Positions 48,801 to 60,410 of a DNA stretch of 64,000 nucleotides are shown in pieces. Positions within the stretch are counted from its first letter, which is position 1; every line of letters begins with the position of its first letter. The notes beneath the pieces are model-generated. The model saw nothing but the letters and a program-made list of their open reading frames with translations, ran no database searches and was not told the origin of the DNA. This DNA is from Gautieria morchelliformis (Eukaryota; Basidiomycota; Agaricomycetes; Gomphales; Gomphaceae). Both the position numbers and the translations under genes were made by a program. The stretch is taken from assembly GCA_015179125.1 (NCBI GenBank), contig WHVA01000006.1:62001-126000 (forward strand), in the 5' to 3' direction.

Positions 48801-49648
48801 CTGCTTATCACCCCCAAACTGATGGACAGACTGAAAGGGTTAATCAGGAGATTGAGCAATACCTTCGACTATTCATCAACCAGCATCAGGATGATTGGTT
48901 TGAATGGATATCCTTGGCCGAGTTTGCCTATAACAACCGAATCCATGCCTCAACCCAGACTACACCCTTCATGTTGGACAGTGGCCAACATCCAAGGCTG
49001 GGTCTGGGAAACTCGACTCGAGGCCCTGGATGAGTTCACAACGCGGATGGAAGCGGCGACAAGAGAAGCTCGTTCAGCCCTGTCCAAGGCAGCAGAGGAC
49101 ATGGCACGCTTCTATGACATGCACCATAAAGCAGCCCCAGTTTATAAGCTTGGTGACAAGGTCTGGTTCAATGCACAAAACATCACAACCACTCGCCCAA
49201 TGAAGAAGCTAGACCACAAGTGGCTAGGCCCCTACACTGTTAATAAGGTGGTCTCACGAAATGCCTATGGTCTAAATCTTCCTGCATCCTTTGGTCGCAC
49301 ACATCCGGTGTTCTCTGTCGTCCTGCTTCGGCCATATGAAGATGACCCAATTCTTGAACGTCATGCCCCTCCACCCCCCCCCCTGTCATACGGGATGGAG
49401 CCAAAGAATATGAAGTTGAAAGGATTCTAGACAGCAGGATGTTCCGTGGAAGATTGGAGTATCTCGTGCGCTGGAAGGGCTATGGAGCTGCCGACGATCT
49501 CTGGCTACCAGCGAAAGATGTCTCTGGGGAAAAGCGACTCGTTAAAGAATTTCACTGGCAGAACCCAGAGGCACCTCAGCGTATCTCAGCAGCCACATAC
49601 ATGTCCCTCCCCTTCCAGAGATTTCAGAACTTCAAACCCCAAAGATAA
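45815..49648 (+). pseudogene. Gypsy-2 pol: protease, RT, RNase H, integrase, chromodomain
   Basis: Domains in order: protease LLDSGATGMFID and IILGHTWL; RT with FFVKKKDGSLRFVQDYRKLN, YFTKLDIRWGYNN, FGLTNSPATFQTMMND and VVVFMDDILIFTES; RNase H ETDASAYATGAVL; integrase zinc region (CDLCNRTKTF) and core (MSVDLIVELPTSHGYDALLV, SDRGTQFISQF, YHPQTDGQTERVNQEIEQYL); GPY/F; chromodomain EYLVRWKGYGAADDLWLPAKD. TGA codons at 46016-46018 and 48161-48163 both fit CGA to TGA. Frameshifts occur near 48490-48510, 48770-48790, 49000-49010 and in a C-run at 49371-49383. The RT block is one long open frame. Confidence 0.88.
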
Positions 49649-50059
49649 GCGATATCGGCCTCTGCCTAACCAATTCGTTCCGATAAGCTATATATCCCCT
49701 CTCCACCTGTGACCGCTCACTTCCACTGCATCGACCCCACCACATCCATCAGCCATGTCCTCGCCCGCAATTGAGCTCATTGCCCTCCCCAGCTTCACCC
49801 AAAACCTCTCTGACCTGCCAAACATGTCACGTGTCGATCCTGCCCTCCTGCACTTCTCTGGCTTCTCGTCATCCAGAGCAGCCAGTGAAGCCAAGCTACA
49901 AAGGATGCTTGACTGCCGTGATCTCGACGTCGCATGGTCTTCAAAGTGGTCCGTCAGCTCTGAGGACCTCACACCAGCGAAGAGTCAGGCACCCACTCAC
50001 CCTGCACTCGCATTCCTCAGACCCCGACACAGACGAGAGAACACGTACTACGTCGGCGA

Positions 50060-50394
50060 CCTTTCACCTTCCATCACATGTCACCTTCCATCACATGTCA
50101 CCTTCCGTCACATGTCACCTTCCATCACTTTCTGTCACCTTCCGTAACCTTCTACAAGTTTCCGTCTCCCCTATTATGTAAGCCTTGCCAGCGCTATAAG
50201 ACTGTAGCCCGTGTGGTGGCGTTTCCTCAGCTTGATCTCTGAGGATACCCACTACACAGGCAAGTCCCCATGTATCTATTGTTGGTAGAGTTATAAACTG
50301 AGGATACCCACTACAGTTGGTCATTGTCCTAGTATCGGCTCTTATCTCCTTGAGTATCTTTGGTTGTGGCTTCGTCATTAGTGTTGCCCTCACA
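50060..50394 (+). repeat. Gypsy-2 3' LTR (5' part rearranged)
   Basis: The shared block from CATGTCACCTTCCATCACTT to TTGCCCTCACA matches the 5' LTR closely. Its minisatellite part holds fewer and differently ordered units than the 5' copy. Confidence 0.7.
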
Positions 50395-50833
50395 CACAAG
50401 AATCGACACGTGAATGCAATATAATAGCTGCTGGGCGACTTAGGACTTATTCTGCATTGCCTTGACGGTTATATATGCCTAAGGACTTCTCGGTTAGAGT
50501 CCGTGGATAGTATCCCCTGGGAAGAATATCTGAAGCTGCACTGCATGTGAACGCTAATCAAAGCACTGGAAGTGAGGATTCGAAAGTCAACCAGACCACT
50601 TTTTACAGGAATAGCATCTCCACTGGCGAAGAGATCCCAAGAGCAGGCCAAATGTTACCAGAAGGTCCAAACCTGGGTATATAATCTCCTGTTTTACTCA
50701 TAGCAGTTGAAGTCAGCATGATCTTCTCTCTCCAATGCGCAGCGGCGGAGTAAACCACAGCTTGGGTTCATATAGACGGCAAGCAAACAGAGATAGAGGA
50801 CTGAAACTTGGAATTGATAGTGAAGCAAAGTGA
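50395..50833. other. Spacer between gypsy-2 and the copia element
   Basis: No gene or repeat recognised. Its right end carries the copia target site AGTGA (50829-50833). Confidence 0.5.
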
Positions 50834-51451
50834 TGTTGATTGATACGCGCAGTAGTCTAATGTAAAAGAGCTCAGTGAATGGGTGCTTCACTCAGCCTAT
50901 GTGTATATCTACCTAATGTAAAAGAGCTATACACAATGATAAGCATCCTGTAGCTTTAGGCATAATACGGTACGTACCTCAGTGAACCACGCGACCGGTG
51001 CTTCTGACTTAGATGTCGCATCTGAACGGATTAGGACAGATGAGGATACACCCGACAAAATATCAATTCGAAGAACAAGAAACAGGCCAGAGCGGGCGAA
51101 AACCTTGGACTAGTCCTGGATGTCATCTTTTCTGGGTCCCCAGTGACGTAGAGGGATAGTTAGGAGCAGTCACAGTGGGGTATCCAGTAGAATGGGTTCT
51201 TGCTATATGTGAGTCATATGGCAGCAACTCATTCTACTGGACCCCTCCTTGAAGTTGAAACCACAAATCAAGTTCGTTGCATTGTGTGAGGGTGCTTCAC
51301 TGAGCTACATCTAACTACGAGTCTGATCTATATACTTGCTTCGGTCATTCAAGACTGAAGCTATTATTGTTCTCCCTACTCTGATTGTCCGGTTGCACCA
51401 TGCCTGGCCCTGCTGCGTTCTACGCTTACCCATTGTATCCTAACTCCAACA
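50834..51451 (-). repeat. Copia 3' LTR, enlarged by insertion
   Basis: It aligns to 55670-55985 up to CCTCAGTGA (50985) and again from GGGTGCTTCACTGAG (51290). A GTGA at 51286-51289 may be half of a small duplication made by the insert. Confidence 0.88.
50986..51289. mobile_element. 304-bp insertion in the copia LTR, containing a 31-bp hairpin
   Basis: This stretch is absent from the partner LTR. At 51177-51245 it folds into a near-perfect stem: the left arm begins GGGGTATCCAGTAGAATG and the right arm ends CATTCTACTGGACCCC. The stem continues through TTGCTATATG and CATATGGCAG to a 5-nt loop (TGAGT). It has no ORF. It is probably a MITE-like or small nonautonomous insertion. Confidence 0.65.
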
Positions 51452-51458
51452 CCCCCCC

Positions 51459-54433
51459 TTAAGCCGAACGCAGCCCAATGAGGCCATTCAGATGTAGGAC
51501 CTTGTGGCGTGGGAGGGCTTTGGTGAAGATGTCGGCAGCCATATCTGCTGTCGGGACGTAGTCTATGTGAATGAGTCCGTCCCGGACGGCGTGGCATATG
51601 AAGTGGTATCGGATATCTATGTGCTTCGTGCGCGGATGATATTTGTCATTCTTTGTAATGGAAATGGCAGATATATTGTCGAGGTGGATAGTGATTGGCT
51701 TGGTCAGTGGTCTCGCGATGTTGGCCAGGAACATGCGTAGCCATAAAGCCTCCTTTGCTGCATGCATTGCGGCGATGTATTCGGCTTCAGTGGTCGACAG
51801 CACGATGATCGCCTGCCTCTTTGAACTCCAGGAGAATGCACCTCCTCCTATCGTGAATACATATCCGGAGATCGAGCGTCGATGATCCTGGGACACCCAA
51901 TCCATGTCCAAGAACGCTTTCAGACCTTTTGGCGACCCGCCGATGACAAGGCACATGTCCATCCTCCCCTTCAAATAATGAAATACTCTCTTCACGGCTT
52001 CCCAGTGGTGTCTGCCTGGACTCTGCATGAATTGGGCAAGAAAAGAGACTGCAAAAGAAATGTCTGGGCGTGTACCCATTGCGGCTTACATGAGGGAGCC
52101 TATTGCCTCCCTGTACGGTACGCCGCGCATGTCCTTGAACTGGTGAGGGGTGGAAGGGGATTGGGACAGGGAGAGCCTGCGGTGAGGATCGAGTGGTGTA
52201 CTGAGGGGAGTTGAGTCCTGTAGGTTAAACCGCCCTAGAATCTTCTGTATGTATGCACACTGCGAGAACGAGATCGTATGCAGCGAGCAATCCCGTTTTA
52301 CTTCAATACCTAGGAGCCAGTGCAGGTCTCCTAGGTCCTTGATCTTGAGGACAGACCGCAATTGGTCTTTGAACGCATGTATAACCTTCCTCATATTGCC
52401 GGCCATGGTGAGATCATCGACATTGACCGTGACAATGATGGTGTCCTGGCCGGCGTACCTGTGGAACACTGCATGCTCCACTTCACAGCAAGTGAACCCA
52501 AAGCGGTACATTAGGCCTGAGAGCATGTTGTACCATTCCCTCCCGGACTGTTTAAGGCCATATATGGCACGGTTGAGGTGGCATATGTAGTTTTCCTTTC
52601 CCGGAACCTCGTATCCCTTTTCCTGACGCATGTATGCCGTTTCGGTGATTGGAGCGTTGAGGTACGCACCATCGATGTTGGTCTGTTCAAGCTCCCAGTC
52701 ATTTCTGACTTCTATGGCAGTGATGATGTGGATGGCGGAAAGCTTAGCTGTGGGCGAGAAAGTCTCTATTCCCTCGGTCTGGGAAAACCCATGCGCGACG
52801 AGCTGTGTCTTGTGCGCTATGACTTTGCCTTCCGCGTTGAACTTGTAGTGAAAGACCAACCTACTGCTGACAATGTTCGCCCCTTCTGGAGGCTCTACCA
52901 GGTCCCACGTCCCCAAGTTCATGTGCTGGTCCAGTTTGCATCTTATAGATGCATCCCACTGGGGCCAGTCTTCGCGTGAGCGCGTGTCCTTCAGGTGCAT
53001 GGGATTGGCCCCTACTTCGTGCGTGGCTGCTGCCATTGGTGACTCGACAAGTCGGTGCATCTCCCCCTCAGTCACGATGTCTTCCCCTAGCTCCTCCCCT
53101 AGCTCCTCCAGTGCTGCCATGGCCGAGTTCTCGGTGGGCAGGGGTAACCCTCGAGGGTATACTTGTGCGTTCGCACATCCTGTGCTGCTGCCGGTCCCCT
53201 CAGCGATACCGCAGACGTACGCAGATGGTTTCCACGCACGGTGGCCCCTACCCTGTGGCTGCTCTGCTGGAGGGTCCGGGGCTTCGAGTCCTTCCAGTGG
53301 GTTGATCCTGGCAGGGTTTGGTGCTGGTGGTGCGGCTGGGGGTGCGGCTGGGGGTGCACTGGGGTAGTCGCCACTGGTGCCCTGACTGTCATGGGTGGTG
53401 GACACCCCCTCAGTCTGGGCGTCAGTGGTGATAATGACTGGCCCGTCGAACGTCACATTGCGCTCCACCGTGATGCGGCATTTTCCGGGCCAGTAGACCC
53501 TGTGCCCCTTACTTTCGTCGCTATAGCCCACCCACCTTCCCTCCTCCGCCTTAGGCTCGAGCTTTCCGCGGTCCTCTTTGAGGACGAACACGCTGGTTCC
53601 CCACTCCGGTAGGTTGCTGAGATCAGGTCTCGTGCTGTGCCTGACATCGTATGGTGTTTTACCGTTGAGACACGTAGAGGTCCTGTTTTTCAGCCAGACC
53701 ACGTGTTGGATAGACTCTGTCAACAGGAACTTCGGTAGTGCCGCAGTGATGTGCATCACCCATGCGTGCTCGAGCAGCGTCCGGTTCAGACACTCAGACA
53801 CGCCATTCTCTTCCGGCGTGTCGTGCACGGTAAGGCTTCTCACTGTTCCCTTTGACTTTAGGTGAGCCGTGAACTCATCGGAGAGGTACTCGCCCCCTTG
53901 GTCAGTTTGCAATCGTTTGACCTTAGCATTATGCTAGGTCTCCACCCAGGCTTCGTATTGCCGGTAGCAACCAAAGGTGTCGCTTTTCTTCAATATGGTC
54001 TCCAGGTATGTCCACTGGCTGTAATCATCGGTGAAACTTATGAAATATTCTTTACTGTCGTAGCTTTGGGGGTTTGCGGGCCCCCATACATCGGAATGGA
54101 CCTTCTCACCGAAGGATGTGGCATGCGGTCCCTCCTGCTTCTGCAGGATGGGCTTGCATGTCGGTTTTGCCTGTGCACATGCAGAGCAAAACCCGGGCTG
54201 GCTCGACATATCAACATCGAGCCCAGTTATAATGCCGTCCTGGACTAGCTTCCGGGTGGCTTGTGGGGAAATGTGCCCCATCTGGTGCTGCAGATCGTCC
54301 AGTGTAAGTGGCTTCCGCACCGTGTTCACCATCGCCGCTGTTGACCTGTGCTCTACCTTGTAGAGTCCGTTCAAGAGCGGAACCTGCCCAAGCAGCGTTC
54401 CTCGTGCATCTCAAATAAGACACTTCTGGTCCT
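51459..54433 (-). pseudogene. Copia pol: integrase, RT, RNase H
   Basis: GAG-pre-integrase (LNGLYKVEHR, HQMGHISPQATRKLVQDG), integrase core (FISFTDDYSQWTYLETILKK, QTDQGGEYLSDEFTAHLKSK, ENGVSECLNRTLLEHAWVM), the linker (GHRVYWPGKCRITVERNVTF), RT (WDLVEPPEGANIVSSRLVF, NIDGAYLNAPITETAYMRQE, IYGLKQSGREWYNMLSGLMY, TVNVDDLTMAGN) and RNase H (TTEAEYIAAMHAAKEALWLR, NDKYHPRTKHIDIRYHFICH) are all present. In-frame stops: TGA 54411-54413 (CGA to TGA), TAG 53934-53936 (CAG to TAG) and TAA 52086-52088. A 1-nt frameshift at about 54470 separates it from gag. Confidence 0.88.
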
Positions 54434-54469
54434 TCAGAAGCACCGAGAAACTGGCCGCATCGCAGCCTG

Positions 54470-55490
54470 TTAGGAAATTATGGTGAAGGCGAGGTCGGGG
54501 CAGTATAGCATGTCCTTCAGAGTAACATGTGTGGTTGTCTTGCTGTTGGGTATACTGATTTTCATGTTTCTGATACCTGTAGCTTGAAAAATGGTCTTGT
54601 CCACGGCAGTGATTGTGCGTGGCGCAATCTCTTTGAAGGTGAGGAAGCAGTGCCTGCTCGGCGACATGTGACCTGATGTGCCTGAGTCATAGACGTCGAC
54701 TTCCCGTCCTGTCAGTGTACTTGTTCCCAGCACGAGCATAGTCCCAGCGAATGTCATGGTGAACGCAAATTCCTCGCTCCCTTTTGCCACGTTTGCTGAC
54801 CCGCCTCCTTTCTTATCTTCGTCCTTTTTGTCCTTCTTCTTAGCTTTATAATGGAAATCCGCCTTCATGTGGCCCTTTTTGCCACACTTCCAGCATTCCA
54901 TGTCGGTCTTCATGGTGCTGGAGGTGCTGCTGCGTGTCTGGGGCTTCCCGCGTGCTTTAGCTGCGATGAGAGCGTTCTCGCTCACCTTCAGCTGGCGCTC
55001 CTCGATGGTAAGTCCTTCAAACTCATCAATCAGCATGCTAACCACCTGGTCTGGCTCCAGCATTGCCTTCACATGCACTGCGGACATGGTTATCGCATTA
55101 ATGAGTGGGCGGTACGACTTAGGGAGCGAGCTGAGGATGATGGTGACCAGATCATCGTCGGTGAGTCTGGTGTTCATTCCTGTGAGTTGCTCCTGCATTT
55201 TCATGATAGACACCATGTGCGTGCGGATGTTTGACTCATCTTCACATTTCAACTTGTACATGCGACACCGCATGTCCACCTTAACGGTAAGTGCTTTTGA
55301 CTCATGCTTGACGCACACAGCTTCCCAGACTTCCTTCGCGGTGCTTACAATGAGGACACTGTCCAGGACCGTGGTGAATATCTGGGCCATAATAGTGGCC
55401 TCACACTGGTTGTAGTTATCCCATCACTTTTCTATCACATCCATCTCCTCCTCCTTGTCCATCAGTACGTGGCTGCTGGGGTAGGTAGGG
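54470..55490 (-). pseudogene. Copia gag-protease region
   Basis: An upstream piece EEEMDVIEK, a TGA at 55424-55426 and WDNYNQCEATIMAQIFTTVL lead into the copia gag domain (LTVKVDMRCRMYKLKCEDES, LPKSYRPLINAITMSAVHVK). A knuckle CWKCGKKGHMKADF follows, in which the last Cys is replaced by Phe, then a Lys-rich stretch and the protease region DVYDSGTSGHMS. The TGA fits CGA to TGA. Confidence 0.82.
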
Positions 55491-55669
55491 ATCGGAGGGG
55501 GACCCTGGCTGTCCCTTCAAGGTGTCATTTTGCTCCCCGGGTCAACGCCAGTGTGAATAACATCTGACTCTTCCAGGTGATCCAGTTTGTGCTGTCTCGG
55601 GCAAGTTTAGGGATGGCGAATGCCTTCCAGGTGGATGTGGATGTAACGGGCTCTGTGGGGCCCATAACC

Positions 55670-55985
55670 TGTTGATTGATACACACAGTAGTCTAATGTA
55701 AAAGAGCTCAGTGAATGGGTGCTTCACTCAGCCTATGTGCATATCTACCTAATGTAAAAGAGCTATACACAATGATAAGTGTCCTGTAGCTTTAGGCATA
55801 ATACGGTACATACCTCAGTGAATGGGTGCTTCACTGAGGTACATCTAACTACAAGTCTGATCTATATACTTGCTTCAGTCATTCAAGACCGAAGCTATTA
55901 TCGTTCTCCCTACTCTGATTGTCCGGTCGCGCCGTGCGCGGCCCTGCTGCATTCTACGCTCACCTGTCATATCCTAACTCCAACA
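55670..55985 (-). repeat. Copia 5' LTR
   Basis: 316 bp with TG...CA ends. The word AATGTAAAAGAGCT occurs twice and GTGAATGGGTGCTTCACT twice within it. Confidence 0.9.
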
Positions 55986-55990
55986 AGTGA

Positions 55991-56474
55991 GACAGCACAT
56001 GAGCCTGGCGGTGCATGTTTATATCAGCGTCTGCATGTCTGGTTTGGTAAATGGATGGCTGATCCTGGAGACACATTCTATGTTCAGGGCTGGGCACGAA
56101 AGACTTGAGGGGAGCATGGGGTTGGGACAGGTTGATTGTGGATCTGATATTGGCCTGTGCAAGAGTATGCGCGGGGAAGTTTGCGTGTATGAAAAAGGGC
56201 TCAGCCTGGCCGGTGCATGTGTTGGCCCGAGCCTCTGTATGCGTTAAGTGTTTATGGTATGGTATGGGTGTCAAATGGCAAGCTCGTAATGCACTGGGAT
56301 GCTGATAATGGTGACTGGGATGTCGATACCCTGGTGGAGATGCACGAAGGCCTGCAAGCTAAGGAAGGGTCAACCTTGGCAATGGTGTCAGATATCAGGG
56401 TAAAACAGACATCTAAGTCCAATATCAGCTCAAGGGCGACCTGGCCTTGTGTTGTAGACAGACATGTCACACAC
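55991..56474. other. Spacer between copia and gypsy-3
   Basis: Short plus-strand runs (VMHWDADNGDWDVDTLVEMH, 56285-56345) look protein-like but belong to no family I know. Possibly debris of another element into which both neighbours inserted. Confidence 0.35.
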
Positions 56475-57216
56475 TGTGGGAAAAATCCCCACCAGAAATA
56501 CCAGGGGAGCCCATGATATAATCCATATAAGTGGAATCACCATCATATCGCAGCCCACAATATTTTTCCATGAATTTCTTTCGTGGTTCAAGGGGTCGCC
56601 CTGGGCACGAACTACCCATGGGTTATCCAGTGAGTCGTGCTGTGCAAATACCAGGTAATCAAAATGTGGAACCTCCAGAGAGTTCAGGGTAGCATCCCAT
56701 GTATTTACTATATGGATAGCCCACCAGAATATAAGTCGGAATACCCAAGCATTGTGGGGGCAGTGTCCAGCAAAATAAAATTGAACCCACCACTTGCAGG
56801 TTACTCATATCAAAATAGGGCTTCACTTGTAAGAACCACTGTCCATTATCAATATATACTCTACATGTCCATTCTGGCGACCAGCTCAGGGTCGTCTATA
56901 AATGCAAGGCGTACCAGGCCCTTACTCCTCTCAATTATTCCCCATCATTTACCTACTCCTATATTCACATGACCGACTATACAGTGTAAGTTGTGTGGCT
57001 TATTACTTGTGTTATCACAAGGTAGTAGAACTCAACCAAACTGTGGTGATTCTAATACGATGTAGTGATGGTTACAGGTAAGATTAAGCTGGGGAATCCC
57101 AGAGGGTTCCCATGCAAGAACTATACAGTGGGTCTGCGAGGACCCACTGGTGCTATGTAATCTACCAGGTATTATGTATTGCCTTGTGGCAATACAGGTA
57201 AATATATGTATTTACA
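56475..57216 (-). repeat. Gypsy-3 3' LTR (probable)
   Basis: 742 bp with inverted TGT...ACA ends, directly after the purine tract on the coding strand. The partner LTR is outside the window, so the borders rest on the termini and the tract. Confidence 0.65.
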
Positions 57217-57238
57217 CCCTCCCCCACTATGGAGGACT

Positions 57239-59640
57239 CTAATCCCCATAGATCTCGGCATCGAGGTCCTTGTCCTCAGCTGAGGGAGAGTTGTCCATTG
57301 GGACATCCTTGTATGGAGCCAGCAGGGGCCGGGGATCCACATGCATTGCATCTGCGTGAGCAGATGTGGATGGCACGGGTCTGGCTCAGGGCTGATACGG
57401 ACCTGTTTCAAGAGATGGGTTGATCCCCATCTCCTGGATGAAGGTGGCGTCTGCGGCCGGATCAGCTTGCGGATCCGGGGGGTGGGAGGTGAGCAGTTCC
57501 TTATCGAGCTGCTCTGAGGTGCTAGCGGCTGCTTTCTCGCTGGTGCGCTGGGACAACTTCAGTCCCTGTTTGTGCCGCCGCTGCCCTGTGTGCGCAGCAG
57601 CGTTCGTGACTTCCTTATCTTGAAGTCGTTGAAAGTATCCCTCAATCCAAGGGATACGTTCATGACTCACGCCACCATGGAGGGCTAGCAATGATGCGAG
57701 TTCCTTCAGCAGGATCTTGTGCGTGAGTCTGTTCCCAATTGGGAACGTCCCGGTGACCAAGGCCTGAAGGGTGTGCACGGTGGGAGAAGGGATCATGATG
57801 TCAGTCATGAGCTCCTGCCACTGGCATGGCGTACCAAACAAGTCACTTAAACGCAACTTGAGGGGGGACTGTGGCTTGCCTTTGGGAGCCAGGACCTGTA
57901 TCTACATCCAGGTATCAATATCTGTTGAGTTTAACCCACCCTCCACATCATCGCAGATGGTGGGAGGGACACCTTCGGCATTTGACCGCCAGCCATTGAG
58001 CACTGTGACTATGTCATCAGGTGTGCTGTCCAGAATGTTTATGTATCTTGCTGTGTTCAGGGTCGAGTACAGGGGCTGGTGACTGGAGGTGGCCAGGGGT
58101 ACTGAAGAACAAGTGGTCAAGGTTGAGGGTTGCGGATGTCGTGGAATAGAGTCGGAGGAACCGTGGAGGTGTTCCGGAGGTGGCAGAGATAGTTGAGTGG
58201 AACGGTCGTAACATTTCTCATATGTGCTTGACCTACAAAACATATATGGGGTGGGACACAAAGCAAGACAGCGAGTTCAAATCAGGGTGAGCTATGTGTA
58301 TACATATGTACACATTCCAGCACAGCAGAGTGGTAGGCAGATCTTGAAGCACAACCAGCTGAGTCAGCGGCTCCCTAGCCGATTCAAAATCCGACACAGC
58401 CGCCCACTTCTGGATACAGATTTAACAACTTAGTGCTGATTCCCATGAAAGCTGATCGGGGCTTATGGGGCCCTCCTCTCCGAGGCGCCAGAATGTGGTA
58501 TTCATTTCCAGTGTGCGCTGGTCTACCGGGGTGTCCTTGGCGAGCACAAGGAGGTCTTGGAAGCTCTGCTCGGTTATGGGGCAGACATGGTACCACTCGG
58601 CAACCCGAGGGACCGATCTGCCTAGGGGCTGCGGCAAGCGGCCCATCACGGAGATCAGTGGATTTCCGTGTCTGAACAGCTCCCCTTCCCCTGGGTAGCA
58701 TTGTATAACTCCCACCCCCAGCGGTGGCAGCACAACATGGGGCCCTATGTACTGGGCCTGGGCTGTGGCTAGTGCCTGGTGCAGCCGGGGCTCGTCAATG
58801 CTGTGCACCGACAATTCTGCTAGATATGCATTCTTGACGTGTTCTAGTTCATCTGCCAGTCCGTTCTCTATGACTGGTGGGGGGAGGTGTTTTCTGTGTT
58901 TCCTTTTGGAAATGCGTTCAGCCCAGTCTGAGTCATAATCGTCCCAGACCAACATGTCAGACAGCCATCCATCCGGGATGTCAGTGTATGCGGACTCGAA
59001 CGGCGCTGTCGCTGTCCTGGATGCCGCGCCGGGCTCCATTATCCAGCTGGCCAGAGCCAAGCCTGTTGGGAGGGGTGCGGTCCCTAGAGCTAGTGTCGCC
59101 CCTTTATCGCCCGATGGAAGTGGAGCCATCGGGCGGGATGATGGGCTGGCCACAGGCTGAGCCTTTGGCCATGGCAGGGTGGGGTGTGTTCGCTGGGCTC
59201 CTTTGAGTTGTTGTTTCAACTCGTGGATCTTGTCGTCCTGACGTGAGACACCCTCACGTGTGCTCGATCTCTGCCTGAGCATCCTCAACTGCCATTCACC
59301 TGGCCCCTTTGGTGATCCAGGGAGGCATCTTCAACTGCATAGGCGATGTCATCGTTGACGATCCTTATCTTACCGGAGTTTGACGACTCCGCTAAGTGTG
59401 TTGCATATGATTTGCAACATTCGCATTTATCCAAATGGATAATGATGAGCCCGTCATTCCACGATGCTATTTCCCAATTCTTGGGAGCCAGCTTCTTTGA
59501 GAAGATTGTGGCGGCTCCCTTTTTGGAGCTGCTTGCCGTGGCATGGACATTGATGGCTCAACATCCATGAGTTCTTTGATGCCATCCATCTTCATTAGAA
59601 GATGGTGGTGGTTGCTTCTTAAGGAGCGAAGTGCCTTTGG
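57239..59640 (-). pseudogene. Gypsy-3 post-pol accessory gene
   Basis: It lies in sense between the chromodomain and the 3' LTR. The first part (about 59300-59570) reads APKNWEIASWNDGLIIIHLD, then KCECCKSYATHLAESSNSGK and RIVNDDIAYAVEDASLDHQ. The frame then changes into a 288-codon ORF (58422-59288) that begins with a charged coil (SRQDDKIHELKQQLKG) and continues with DIPDGWLSDMLVWDDYDSDW and GVIQCYPGEGELFRHGNPLI. A third part (57239-58261) has TPDDIVTVLNGWRSNAEGVP, TPCQWQELMTDIMIPSPTVH and an acidic tail ending DKDLDAEIYGD. In-frame stops include TAG at about 57902 (after TDIDTWM) and TGA at about 57393. I recall similar proteins beside other Agaricomycete gypsy elements, of unknown role; a Cys-pair domain plus coiled coil suggests nucleic-acid or protein binding. 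Introns may connect the parts. Confidence 0.5.
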
Positions 59641-60410
59641 AGAGATATGAGGTGAAAATTTATAGCGCCGTGGCTGGCGCATCACATGACCAACATGACC
59701 TAATGCCGTTTAGGCAATTTGCAAGGCTTTGCCACACCTCAAAGTTCTGGATAGGTATCTAGGGCCTCGAGGTCCTTACACGATGACATGGGCTCCCATG
59801 TCATGTTTCCTAGAGTCCACCTGATTTGGAACTCTAGGTCTTTCGAGTTTATCCATCGGTGGGATAAGCTCTCATCGATGAGCCACTCCTCCTCGTCGTT
59901 CGCTCCAAAGTCATAAAATGACTTTGCTTCCCAGTGAGGGAACAGGTCGTCATTATTCACTTCATACCGTCAGATGAGGTTGGTATGGACTGTCGGCACT
60001 ATGCGTCAGTTTCAATTCCTCCGGTAATTCGAGGGTTACCGTTGAGGCATCATTGTGGGCTTCCTTTACCCGATATGGCCCAATATATCGTGGTACTAGC
60101 TTCCTGGCCCTTCCTTTTGGTAGGGTCAGGTTCTGGGTCAACAGATATATGCGGTCTCCCACTGCATATATGTCCCTTTCGTGACGTTTCTTATTTGCAT
60201 GAAACATCTGCATCACGCGATGCTCTATGATTGCATCGTGTGCTGCCATCAGGTTCCATCAAGCCTGATGTGCAAATCGTGTCACTCCCTTGAAGGGCAG
60301 GTCCGTAGCATTGGTAGGTCGATCTGTGGCATATATCTGTGGTTCAGCTTGAAGGGTGCAAACCCTGTCGTCAAGCTGACGTTGCTATTTAAGCAACTTC
60401 GATGATTCCC

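Larger units (their letters stand above)
44204..50394 (+). mobile_element. Gypsy-2: Ty3/gypsy LTR retrotransposon, decayed
   Basis: Two LTR copies share a 3' portion (44351-44636 and 50111-50394) that differs at about three bases and one 2-bp deletion (about 99%). The 5' portions differ because of a variable CACCTTCCGT minisatellite, so the exact left borders are uncertain. TGTCAGGGTT at 44204 is my choice for the left LTR, but no matching duplication is visible (right flank CACAAG). Gag and pol lie between, on the plus strand, with several stops and frameshifts. A 130-codon ORF at 49755-50147 between pol and the 3' LTR is unassigned. Confidence 0.82.
50834..55985 (-). mobile_element. Ty1/copia LTR retrotransposon with 5-bp target duplication
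   Basis: LTRs TGTTGATTGATAC...CTCCAACA lie at 50834-51451 and 55670-55985, with AGTGA duplicated at 50829-50833 and 55986-55990. Gag-pol runs on the minus strand in copia order (gag, protease, integrase, RT, RNase H). The right (5') LTR is 316 bp. The left (3') LTR is 618 bp because of an internal insertion at about 50986-51289. Outside that insertion the LTRs differ at roughly 20 sites, mostly transitions at CpG, so it is older than gypsy-1. Confidence 0.93.

Noticed and set aside
49755-50147. 130-codon ORF between gypsy-2 pol and 3' LTR
   Set aside because: Considered as an accessory gene like those in gypsy-1 and gypsy-3, but it runs into the LTR minisatellite and has no recognisable motif; kept only as a note.
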